Assembly: GCA_018268875.1 (NCBI GenBank)
Contig: JAFDVT010000516.1
Span: 1 to 7,459, forward strand
Length of the DNA stretch: 7,459 bases
From: Acidobacteriota bacterium
Lineage (GTDB): Bacteria; Acidobacteriota; Terriglobia; Bryobacterales; Bryobacteraceae
Direction: 5' to 3'
The notes under the pieces were generated by a model, which did not search any database, was not told the origin of the DNA, and saw only the letters and a program-made list of their open reading frames with translations. Of the stretch, positions 1 to 6,199 are shown one piece after another. The stretch's first letter is position 1. Each line of letters opens with the position of its first letter. A program made the translations under genes and the position numbers.

Positions 1-1176
1 CCGGCCGCATCGGCTGGGCCCGACAACTTTCTTGTCGATCAGATCACCGGTTTGCTTGAAATGGGCTGCGATGTCGAGGTTTTTCCCTCGGATCGTACGC
101 CCCCCGCCGCCGCGCCGTTGGATGTCCACCCGCTGTGGCAGGATCGCGTCGTGTACCCAGTGTCGCCCGCCGCCGCGCTACTGCGTGGCAAGCTTCGTTC
201 CGGGGCCTTCCACGTCCCGCGATACGGGCGGTACGCCGGGTCCTTGCGTTTGTGGCGGGAATCCGCCGCCTTTGCCTCCCGCCCCAGGTTCGACGCCGTC
301 CACTGCCATTTCGCCCACAACGGCCGGCGTGGCTCGGCGTTGCGCGACCTCGGCCTCATCGACGCGTCCACCCGGCTAGTGACCTCTTTGTATGCCAACG
401 ATGCGGAAACCGGTGGTGACGGCTCGGCTTACGCGCGGATGTTCGCCAACACCGACGTATTTCTTTGCCCGAACGACACGCTGCGATACCGCATGCTTGC
501 CTTGGGCGCTCCGCCCGAAAAAACGCAGGTACACCAGGTCGGAATTCCGGTTGCGCAGTTCCAGGCCAAGGCCGGAACCCCGGGGATGCCGGCGCCGGAG
601 CGCAACGCCCGGTTGAGGCTCGTGACGGTGGCCCCGCTCATCGGCCAGGAAGGCGTGGAATTCGGCATCCGGGCCATCGCGGCGTTGCGCAATGAAGTTC
701 CCGGCCTGATCCGCTATGAAATCTTCGGGGACGGTCCGTTGCGCGGCCATCTGCAAGGGCTGATCCGCGGGCTCGAACTGGAGGGAAGCGTCACGTTGGC
801 GGGCGTGCAAAGCCGTTCCGTGGTTGCCGCGGCGCTAGCCCGGGCCGATGTCCTTCTGGCACCAGGTTCGGGTGGCGAACGAACAGCGGGCCTCGGCGCG
901 CTTCTGGACGCGATGGCTAGCGGCTTGGCCGTAGTGGCCGTCCGGCGATCCGGCGCGACGGAAATCGTGCACGACGGCGTCACCGGGATTTTGGTGGAAG
1001 ATCGCGACGTGCGTGGCATCGCCGCCGCGCTGGCTTCGCTTTGCCGCGAACCCGGACGCATCGAGGCAATGGGCGAGGCCGGCCGCAAGGCTGTTACCCA
1101 AGGCCATGACCTGTACGCCCTGAACCGCGCCCTGCTGGAACACTACGAAAACGCGCACGCGCTGCTCCAGCGCTAG
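1..1176 (+). CDS. GT4-like glycosyltransferase, WcaL type, 5'-truncated by window edge, probable degenerate active site
   Basis: The open frame runs from base 1, so the true start lies upstream; the TTG at 52 is internal. The 391 visible residues have the GT-B layout of the WcaL/colanic-acid type of GT4 enzymes. Residues 9-27 match the 'ETFI-x-QITGL-x-x-G-x-xV' opening, residues 95-102 the 'vHaHFahnG' element, and residues 283-325 the C-terminal nucleotide-sugar half, ending in a 'SGATEIVHDGVTGILV' stretch. Perhaps 15-20 N-terminal residues are missing. Such enzymes transfer a sugar from a nucleotide donor during exopolysaccharide or envelope-glycan synthesis in the cytoplasm. Oddly, by alignment from memory, the conserved catalytic positions are replaced: His of 'fHGyD' by Tyr131, the donor-phosphate Arg and Lys by Pro212 and Glu217, and the two Glu of EX7E by Thr295 and Asp303. 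It may be a non-catalytic paralogue or use different chemistry. The fold call is firm; activity is doubtful. It ends 6 nt from the convergent peptidase gene. Confidence 0.85.
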   Translation, partial: PAASAGPDNFLVDQITGLLEMGCDVEVFPSDRTPPAAAPLDVHPLWQDRVVYPVSPAAALLRGKLRSGAFHVPRYGRYAGSLRLWRESAAFASRPRFDAVHCHFAHNGRRGSALRDLGLIDASTRLVTSLYANDAETGGDGSAYARMFANTDVFLCPNDTLRYRMLALGAPPEKTQVHQVGIPVAQFQAKAGTPGMPAPERNARLRLVTVAPLIGQEGVEFGIRAIAALRNEVPGLIRYEIFGDGPLRGHLQGLIRGLELEGSVTLAGVQSRSVVAAALARADVLLAPGSGGERTAGLGALLDAMASGLAVVAVRRSGATEIVHDGVTGILVEDRDVRGIAAALASLCREPGRIEAMGEAGRKAVTQGHDLYALNRALLEHYENAHALLQR

Positions 1177-1182
1177 CTCGGA

Positions 1183-2559
1183 TTATTTGGCGATGCTCGC
1201 CACCGCGGGCATCAGCGACTTCTCCATCCACTTTGGCAGGGACCATTCCACCGGGTCCACAAACACGCCGTTCAACAGCAGTCCGATGTGCGCGTGGTCG
1301 CCGCCGGCTAACCCCGTCATGCCGGTGTTGCCCATCTTCTGCCCCTTGGTGACGGTGTCGCCTTCCTTCACATCCAGTTGCGACATGTGCCCGTAGACGG
1401 ACTGCACGCGCAGGCCGTGGTCGATCACCACGCACTTGCCGTAGATGCCGAGCGTTCCCGCAAACACCACCTTGCCGTCGTTCGGCGCAGGAACCGGAGC
1501 ATTCTTCACCGAGGCGAGATCCACGCCCAAATGCCATTCGCGATTCAGTTCCTTGCCGTCGTAGCTGTACGTCCGGAAGTCCGCGAACTGCGCCTGATTG
1601 GCCGACTTCGGCAGCAGTTGAAACGCGCCTTTCCACAACGGCGCGGCGCCGGACTTTTCCTTCAAACCCGCTAAAAAGTTGTCGTTCTCCCGGCGGACCT
1701 TGGAATTGATTCGCGCAAACCGTTCCCAAAGCGCGCCCTGCCCCGCCGAGCCTTCTTCGACCGCCGGCACGACGCGGGCGAGGAACGGATCGCCAATTTT
1801 GACCTCTCGCTGCCGGAACTCTACCGCGGTGACGTGATGCGGAAACGGTTCCGTCACCTCATCGCCGGCCAGGTTGGACGCGTAGATCAGCGGGGTAGTC
1901 TCGCGGGGCGCCTCCGGTGGGAACCCGAAAATCGCGATGCGGCGATTGGCGTCGCCCTGTGACGGGTAGCTGGGAAAGACATAGTTCGCGACTTTGACGC
2001 CCGCTTCCGACCAGTCTCCACCCGCGCGGAACACCACCACGCCGGTGCCGCCGCGCCGCAAGAACACCGGGTCCTTCGACACTTCGAGCTTCGGCTTGCC
2101 CAACACCACAGGCAGTTCCTGCGTGAGCCGCGAACGGACGGCGCGAAGGTTGTTGGCCTGTGCTTCCACAATGAGCTTCGCCTTGCCAGCTACCAGACCT
2201 GGCGCGCGATCCTTGCCCACCGTGAACTCGATTTCCACCGGCGGCCGGTCCTTGCGAATCCAATCCATCCATCCGCCGGGATAATTCTTCTCGATCAACT
2301 GGTATTTCGAACCGTTCTGTTCGATCCACGCGCTGATCCCTTTGACACCTTGCGGATTGGACGCGCGCACCTTTACCGCGCTCGCGTAACCAAGCGCCTT
2401 TGGCATCGCCGACAATGCCGTCACCTGCGTCTCTTCCGACGCGAATAATAGATAGCCTGCGACCAGGGCAGCCAAACCGAGCAGCGCAAACAGCAGCTTT
2501 GCGAGAACTGATCGCGACCGGTGGTCCAACGTGGGTTGCTCTTGGAGTCCGTAATGCAC
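1183..2559 (-). CDS. Membrane-anchored M23 (LytM/lysostaphin-type) zinc metallopeptidase
   Basis: The product is 458 residues long. A short, partly basic N-terminal segment is followed by one hydrophobic helix (about residues 22-40), so most of the protein should lie outside the cytoplasmic membrane. Residues 45-330 form an extracytoplasmic region I cannot assign. Residues 340-440 are a complete peptidase M23 domain: zinc ligands His343 and Asp347 (HxxxD), His391 in 'YGHMS', and His422 and His424 in 'DHAHI'. All five residues needed by LytM-type enzymes are present, so it is probably an active peptidoglycan endopeptidase involved in wall remodelling. The frame opens with GTG at 2559. There is an in-frame stop (TAA) three codons upstream, so it cannot start earlier. 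No Shine-Dalgarno sequence precedes the GTG; it may be leaderless, or the TTG at codon 11 may be used. It is divergent from the oxidoreductase and convergent with the glycosyltransferase. Confidence 0.93.
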   Translation of the reverse strand: MHYGLQEQPTLDHRSRSVLAKLLFALLGLAALVAGYLLFASEETQVTALSAMPKALGYASAVKVRASNPQGVKGISAWIEQNGSKYQLIEKNYPGGWMDWIRKDRPPVEIEFTVGKDRAPGLVAGKAKLIVEAQANNLRAVRSRLTQELPVVLGKPKLEVSKDPVFLRRGGTGVVVFRAGGDWSEAGVKVANYVFPSYPSQGDANRRIAIFGFPPEAPRETTPLIYASNLAGDEVTEPFPHHVTAVEFRQREVKIGDPFLARVVPAVEEGSAGQGALWERFARINSKVRRENDNFLAGLKEKSGAAPLWKGAFQLLPKSANQAQFADFRTYSYDGKELNREWHLGVDLASVKNAPVPAPNDGKVVFAGTLGIYGKCVVIDHGLRVQSVYGHMSQLDVKEGDTVTKGQKMGNTGMTGLAGGDHAHIGLLLNGVFVDPVEWSLPKWMEKSLMPAVASIAK

Positions 2560-2564
2560 CGCAA

Positions 2565-2570
2565 ATTATC
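2565..2570 (-). promoter_or_regulatory. Candidate -10 box for the M23 peptidase gene
   Basis: Read on the minus strand this is GATAAT, one mismatch from TATAAT, in a locally AT-richer patch. It lies only 5 nt before the GTG at 2559, which would put the transcription start at or just inside the annotated start codon. That fits a leaderless mRNA or a start further downstream. No convincing -35 box is seen at normal spacing, so confidence is low. Confidence 0.3.
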
Positions 2571-2573
2571 GTA

Positions 2574-2589
2574 ACTTGCGTGCGCAAGT
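2574..2589. promoter_or_regulatory. Perfect inverted repeat, candidate operator between divergent genes
   Basis: ACTTGCG-TG-CGCAAGT is a perfect 7-bp inverted repeat with a 2-nt centre. It is the main structured element in the 55-bp gap (2560-2614) between the divergent M23 and oxidoreductase genes, placed where a dimeric regulator could affect both. It lies just upstream of the candidate minus-strand -10 box and 25 nt before the oxidoreductase ATG. The regulator is unknown and none is encoded next to it. A transcript hairpin is possible but the 2-nt loop makes that unlikely. Confidence 0.5.
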
Positions 2590-2614
2590 CTTGTCATAGG
2601 CATACACTCATGAG

Positions 2615-3790
2615 ATGGATCGAAGGACTCTGATCGCCGCGGGCGCCGGCGCCCTGTTCGCGCAGAATAACCGTCCCAAAGGCGCCATCATCGGCTCCGG
2701 CGGTAGGGGCCAGTTTCTCACCGGCGAATTCAAGGAAATCGGCGTCGAGATGGCCGCCGTGTGCGATGTGTACGAGCCAAATCTGCAAAAAGGCCTGCAA
2801 ATCGCCAATACCGGAGCCAAAGGCTACAGCGATTACCGCAAGCTGCTGGACGACAAGTCGATTGGCGTGGTCGTGGTTGCCACCCCGGACCACTGGCACA
2901 GCCGCATGGTGGTGGACGCCGTCGAAGCGGGCAAGGATGTGTACGTCGAAAAGCCGCTCGCCCACACGATCGAGGAAGGCTTCGCCATCGTCGAAGCGCA
3001 AAAACGCACCGGACGCATCGTCCAGGTGGGAACCCAGCGCCGCAGCTTCGACCTGTTCCTTGATGCCAAGCGGCTGTACGATTCCAACGTTTGCGGCGAC
3101 GTCCGCCTGGTCAGTTCCTATTGGTACAACCACCAGGCGTCGCTTTCGTCCCGTCAACTCGAAGGCAAACTCGACTGGCAGCAGTGGCTGGGAACCTCGC
3201 CCAAGCGCGACCTCGACGCCAAGCGGTTTTTCAACTGGTATTACTACTGGGATTATTCGGGCGGCCTCCTCATCGGCCAGGCCGCGCACATCATCGACGC
3301 CGTGCAATGGTTCCTGAATGCCAATGCGCCTGTCGCCGTCACCTGCGCGGGCAGCAAGCCGAACCTGGACGGCGCGGAAGTGCCCGAAACCGCATCTCTC
3401 ACTGTCGAGTATGCCGACAATACACTCGTGAACTTCCTCATCGGGTACCGTGCGATGAAGTACGCCGGTGTGAACGATCAGTTGAAGCAGTTCCACGGTT
3501 CGAAGGCGCGCTTCGACGTCGGCCGCGAGGGTTACGCGCTGTTCCCCGAGTCGCCCAAGGACATTGTGATGAAGCCTTCGGTGGTCGTCAGCAAGCCAGG
3601 CAGCTTTGGCACGGCGACGCGCCAGCATATCCGCAACTTCCTGGAGGCGGTGCAAACGCGCCAGCAGCCGTCCGCGCCGCCAGCCGTCGCACAAGGCACG
3701 AATATCGTCCTGTGCATGGCCATGCAGTCGCTGCGCGAAGGACGCCGCCTGCGTTGGGATGCCGCGTCACGCAAGGTTCTGGCGTCGTGA
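2615..3790 (+). CDS. Gfo/Idh/MocA-family NAD(P)-dependent oxidoreductase with Tat-like leader
   Basis: The product is 391 residues, a normal length for this family, which oxidises or reduces sugars and sugar-like alcohols. The N-terminus carries twin arginines (Arg3-Arg4) followed by a short hydrophobic stretch to Ala16, resembling a Tat signal as often seen on family members in acidobacteria and planctomycetes. The Rossmann fold starts directly after it: glycine-rich loop Gly27-Ser-Gly-Gly-Arg-Gly32. The family EKP motif is Glu112-Lys113-Pro114, with Lys113 the expected catalytic lysine. The C-terminal alpha/beta domain contains 'AAHIID' with His225 as the expected catalytic histidine. The Asp usually found four residues before that His is Gly221 here. 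The ATG at 2615 has only a weak ribosome binding site. Its last codons overlap the start of the hydrolase gene (GTGA), so the two are probably co-translated. The exact substrate cannot be told from sequence. Confidence 0.93.
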   Translation: MDRRTLIAAGAGALFAQNNRPKGAIIGSGGRGQFLTGEFKEIGVEMAAVCDVYEPNLQKGLQIANTGAKGYSDYRKLLDDKSIGVVVVATPDHWHSRMVVDAVEAGKDVYVEKPLAHTIEEGFAIVEAQKRTGRIVQVGTQRRSFDLFLDAKRLYDSNVCGDVRLVSSYWYNHQASLSSRQLEGKLDWQQWLGTSPKRDLDAKRFFNWYYYWDYSGGLLIGQAAHIIDAVQWFLNANAPVAVTCAGSKPNLDGAEVPETASLTVEYADNTLVNFLIGYRAMKYAGVNDQLKQFHGSKARFDVGREGYALFPESPKDIVMKPSVVVSKPGSFGTATRQHIRNFLEAVQTRQQPSAPPAVAQGTNIVLCMAMQSLREGRRLRWDAASRKVLAS

Positions 3791-5655
3791 TCGCAACGTT
3801 CCTGGTCGGCCTGAGCCTCGCGCAAGCCGCCGCGGTTTGGGACCAGCCGAATCCCGATCCGGCGGCGGAAATGATCGGCGGCATCCTTCGCTATCTCAAG
3901 GCGCAGACGCCAAGGCCCGCGCCGCAGGACCTCGCCGCCATCCTCGGCGTGGTCGACAAGCGCGTCGCGCAGACAGCCGACCTGGACCTTACCGGCAGCC
4001 TGCAACATCCGGCCCTGCGCGCGACGCATGGGAAGTTCCGGGCGTACGCCGTGCGCTGGCCCGTGCTCGACGGCATCACCGCGGAAGGCATCCTGCTGCA
4101 ACCGTCTGGTCCTGTGCGCGAACGGATCGTCGCCGTACCCGCCGCGGGCATGGCGCCGGAACAGTTCGCGTCGATGCAGGCTAAGGCGGCCAACGGCGCG
4201 CAGGTGTTGATTCCGGTCCTCATCGATCGCGAGAGCAAGTGGTCCGGCAACCCGGAACTCGGCAAGTCTACCAAGCAGACCCATCGCGAATTTCTGTATC
4301 GGATGTCGTTCCCGCTGGGGCGGCATCTGATTGGCTATGAGGTTCAGAAGGTACTGGCGGCAGTGGACTGGTTCGCCGCCCAAACTCCTGCGGTGCCGAT
4401 TTCCGCTTACGGCATCGACGACGGCGCGGCGATCGCGGCTTACGCCAAAGCGCTCGACCCGCGCATTCAGAACGCCTACGGCAACGGCTATCCTTGGGAT
4501 CGCTCCGGGATCGCCCAGGAACCGATCGACCGCAACATCTGGAAGATCCGGCAAGCCTCGAACATCGCGCCGCTGGCTTCGTTCAACGAAGAAAAGGCCT
4601 TGGTCACGATCCCCGTTGTTGACGCGGAAGCCAGAATGCATCGCCAGTTCGACGAGATTTCGGACTTCAACCAAAAGCTCATCGCCAAGTCCGAACGTGT
4701 TCGCGAACAGCTTTGGGCCGGGACGCCGAACAAGGACACCATCCGGAAAACCCTTTGGAACGACGTTCTGGGCCGCATTCCCAAGTCTTCGATCCCTCTC
4801 AATATCCGCCGCCGCCAATCCTACGAAACCGACAAATGGACTGGCTATGAGATGCAGTTCGATGTACTGCCCGACGTGTTTGCGTATGGCGTCCTGCTCG
4901 TCCCCAAGAACATCGCGCCGGGAGAGAAGCGCGCCGTGATCGTCGCGCAGCACGGCCTGCACGGACGCCCGCAACATCTGTTCCTGCAGTCCGGCACGCG
5001 CGAGGCGGACGTTTACCGCAATATCGCCGCGACCTTGGCCGATCGCGGGCACATCGTCTACGTGCCACAGAATCCGTACACCGGCATGAACGCCGAGTTT
5101 CGAACCATCGTTCGCCACGGCAACCCGTTGGGACTTTCGCTGTACTCGTTCATCCTCGCCCAGTACGAAAAGATGCTGGACGTCCTGGCGCTGGAACCCG
5201 CGGCCGACATGAACCGGCTTGGCTTCTACGGCCTTTCCTACGGTGGCAAGACCGCCTTGCGCATCCCCGCGCTGATGCCGCAGTTCCGCGCCGTCGTCTG
5301 TTCCGGCGACTTCAATGAGTGGATCTATAAGCTCACCACCGTCAACGCGACGTACAGTTACATGTTCACGCCGGAATACGAAATTCTGGAATACGGCCTT
5401 GCGAACGTCGCCAACCATGCGGAAATGGCGATGCTCGTCGCGCCGCGCGCTTTTCTGGTCGAACGAGGGCATCGCGACGGGGTGGGCGCCGACGAATGGG
5501 TGGCCTATGAGTTTGCCAAGGTCAAACGGTACTACGACGAAAACGGCTGGGGCGACCGAACGGGCCTCGCGCTGTTCAACGGACCGCATCGCATCGATGC
5601 CGCCGAAGCCATCCCGTTCCTCGAAAAATGGCTGCGTGCAAAAGCGATAGATTAG
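3787..5655 (+). CDS. Two-module alpha/beta-hydrolase (dienelactone hydrolase/acetyl xylan esterase-like)
   Basis: The GTG at 3787 overlaps the upstream stop (GTGA) and gives 622 residues; the frame is open further upstream, but that part lies inside the oxidoreductase gene. Residues 1-16 are hydrophobic and end in 'LAQAAA', resembling a signal peptide, though without the usual basic residue. Two hydrolase-like modules follow. In the first (about 85-260) the nucleophile elbow reads Gly209-Ile-Asp-Asp-Gly213, with Asp211 where a Ser is expected, so it is probably non-catalytic. A helical linker (about 275-335) leads to the second module, which looks active: 'QHGLHG' (388-393) near the oxyanion site, Gly482-Leu-Ser484-Tyr-Gly nucleophile, Asp564 in 'RGHRDG', and His601 in 'GPHRI'. 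It probably cleaves ester bonds on carbohydrates. Coupling to the sugar oxidoreductase suggests a shared polysaccharide or sugar-ester substrate. The substrate is unknown. Confidence 0.88.
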   Translation: MIATFLVGLSLAQAAAVWDQPNPDPAAEMIGGILRYLKAQTPRPAPQDLAAILGVVDKRVAQTADLDLTGSLQHPALRATHGKFRAYAVRWPVLDGITAEGILLQPSGPVRERIVAVPAAGMAPEQFASMQAKAANGAQVLIPVLIDRESKWSGNPELGKSTKQTHREFLYRMSFPLGRHLIGYEVQKVLAAVDWFAAQTPAVPISAYGIDDGAAIAAYAKALDPRIQNAYGNGYPWDRSGIAQEPIDRNIWKIRQASNIAPLASFNEEKALVTIPVVDAEARMHRQFDEISDFNQKLIAKSERVREQLWAGTPNKDTIRKTLWNDVLGRIPKSSIPLNIRRRQSYETDKWTGYEMQFDVLPDVFAYGVLLVPKNIAPGEKRAVIVAQHGLHGRPQHLFLQSGTREADVYRNIAATLADRGHIVYVPQNPYTGMNAEFRTIVRHGNPLGLSLYSFILAQYEKMLDVLALEPAADMNRLGFYGLSYGGKTALRIPALMPQFRAVVCSGDFNEWIYKLTTVNATYSYMFTPEYEILEYGLANVANHAEMAMLVAPRAFLVERGHRDGVGADEWVAYEFAKVKRYYDENGWGDRTGLALFNGPHRIDAAEAIPFLEKWLRAKAID

Positions 5656-5672
5656 AAACGATAGATTAGAAT
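5645..5672 (+). repeat. 14-bp tandem duplication across the hydrolase stop codon
   Basis: Two adjacent 14-bp units, CGATAGATTAGAAA (5645-5658) and CGATAGATTAGAAT (5659-5672), differ only at the last base. The first contains the hydrolase stop TAG (5653-5655). The second lies in the 28-nt gap before the next gene and carries the same in-frame TAG (5667-5669), so the gene has a backup stop. It looks like a small slippage duplication. Confidence 0.8.
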
Positions 5673-5683
5673 AGAAGTTCTCC

Positions 5684-6079
5684 ATGGAATATCTCTTCGT
5701 TTACGGCTCTCTCCGAAAGGGAACCAAGCAAAGCGCTCAATCCCGCCAGGGCGTCGGAACGGAATACGAGCGTTTCCTGGAAATGAACGGCACCTACATG
5801 GGCGCGGCAAGCGCCGAAGGCCGCATGATTCTGCTCGACGGCTATCCGGGTTTTGTGGACGGCAAAGGTACGGTTCTTGGCGACCTTTATCAAGTCACCA
5901 CCGCGGTGATCAAGAAGCTCGATAAGTACGAAGACATCGAATTCGAACGCCTCAAACGAAGCGTTACCGGTCCGGACGGCCCCATCGAAGCCTGGGTGTA
6001 TGTCTACCGCTTTTCGCCCACCGGCAAGAAGCGAATTGATTCCGGCGACTGGTCCGGGTATCAGGAACTGTCCTCTTAA
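5684..6079 (+). CDS. Gamma-glutamylcyclotransferase-like (AIG2/GGCT family) protein
   Basis: The product is 131 residues, within the usual size of bacterial AIG2-like proteins. It starts with 'EYLFVYGSLRKG': Tyr7-Gly8-Ser9-Leu10 is the substrate-binding YGSL signature. Glu83, in 'LDKYED', sits where the catalytic glutamate of the family is expected. The middle contains the typical 'GYPGFVDGKGTVLGDLY' strand-turn pattern (about residues 47-67). Known members release 5-oxoproline from gamma-glutamyl amino acids or gamma-glutamylamines, in the cytoplasm; the substrate here is open. The ATG is the first start after an in-frame stop at 5672-5674, preceded by a weak AGAAG. It follows the hydrolase by 28 nt and may be read with it, but no functional link is obvious. 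Confidence 0.88.
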   Translation: MEYLFVYGSLRKGTKQSAQSRQGVGTEYERFLEMNGTYMGAASAEGRMILLDGYPGFVDGKGTVLGDLYQVTTAVIKKLDKYEDIEFERLKRSVTGPDGPIEAWVYVYRFSPTGKKRIDSGDWSGYQELSS

Positions 6080-6105
6080 AATTCTCGGATTTTTTTCCGG
6101 AACCT

Positions 6106-6132
6106 TGTCGATTCCGTCCTTCCTCGCACGAC
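6106..6132 (+). promoter_or_regulatory. Candidate ECF42-type promoter for the DGPF-sigma operon
   Basis: TGTCGA (6106-6111) and CGAC (6129-6132) are separated by 17 nt. This matches the ECF42 target motif as I recall it from published work on this group: TGTCGA at -35 and CGA/TC at -10. It lies about 70 bp upstream of a DGPF gene that is itself followed by an ECF42-type sigma gene, the expected target context. Transcription would start near 6138-6142. A run of seven T (6090-6096) just upstream could act like an UP element. Other TGTCGA sites in the window that I checked (33-38, 3403-3408) lack the second box. Confidence 0.75.
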
Positions 6133-6145
6133 GTCCTGATGAGCA

Positions 6146-6165
6146 CGGCGTAACAAACCACGCCG
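6146..6165 (+). other. Hairpin in the 5' leader of the DGPF gene
   Basis: CGGCGT (6146-6151) pairs perfectly with ACGCCG (6160-6165) around the 8-nt loop AACAAACC. A GC pair either side could extend it across a small internal loop. No U-run follows, so it is not a standard intrinsic terminator. It would lie in the first part of the predicted leader, 15 nt before the ribosome binding site, and could stabilise the transcript or reflect chance in GC-rich DNA. Confidence 0.4.
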
Positions 6166-6180
6166 CTGCCTAGTCCAACT

Positions 6181-6186
6181 GAGGAG
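6181..6186 (+). promoter_or_regulatory. Shine-Dalgarno sequence of the DGPF gene
   Basis: GAGGAG is the strongest ribosome binding site in the window. It ends 13 nt before the ATG at 6200, somewhat longer than the usual 5-9 nt. The intervening AT-rich stretch holds no other in-frame start, and family alignment (MRCMVFIKA) supports 6200. Confidence 0.6.
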
Positions 6187-6199
6187 ATTCAAAACCAAT

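Noticed and set aside
33..38. TGTCGA, a possible ECF42 -35 box
   Set aside because: It lies inside the glycosyltransferase coding region and no CGAC or CGTC follows at 17 nt.
1177..1182. Shared terminator between the convergent glycosyltransferase and peptidase genes
   Set aside because: The gap is only 6 nt and I see no hairpin with a T-run across the gene ends.
3403..3408. TGTCGA inside the oxidoreductase gene
   Set aside because: It is within coding sequence and has no proper -10 partner at 17 nt.
2594..3694. A 366-codon minus-strand open frame opposite the oxidoreductase
   Set aside because: It has no family signature, overlaps the divergent promoter region and mirrors a clearly real gene.
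3091..3786. Upstream extension of the hydrolase frame within the oxidoreductase gene
   Set aside because: The translated segment is low-complexity Arg/Ala/Pro-rich sequence; the signal-like N-terminus and GTGA overlap place the start at 3787.
3532..5685. A 717-codon open frame on the minus strand, antisense to the hydrolase and part of the oxidoreductase
   Set aside because: It shows no recognisable domain, is rich in Arg, Val and Gly typical of a GC-rich shadow frame, and lies opposite two genes with clear family motifs.
6081..6102. Possible terminator after the cyclotransferase gene (T7 run flanked by CGGA and TCCG)
   Set aside because: The stem is only 4 bp and the T-run forms the loop rather than following the stem, so it does not fit an intrinsic terminator.
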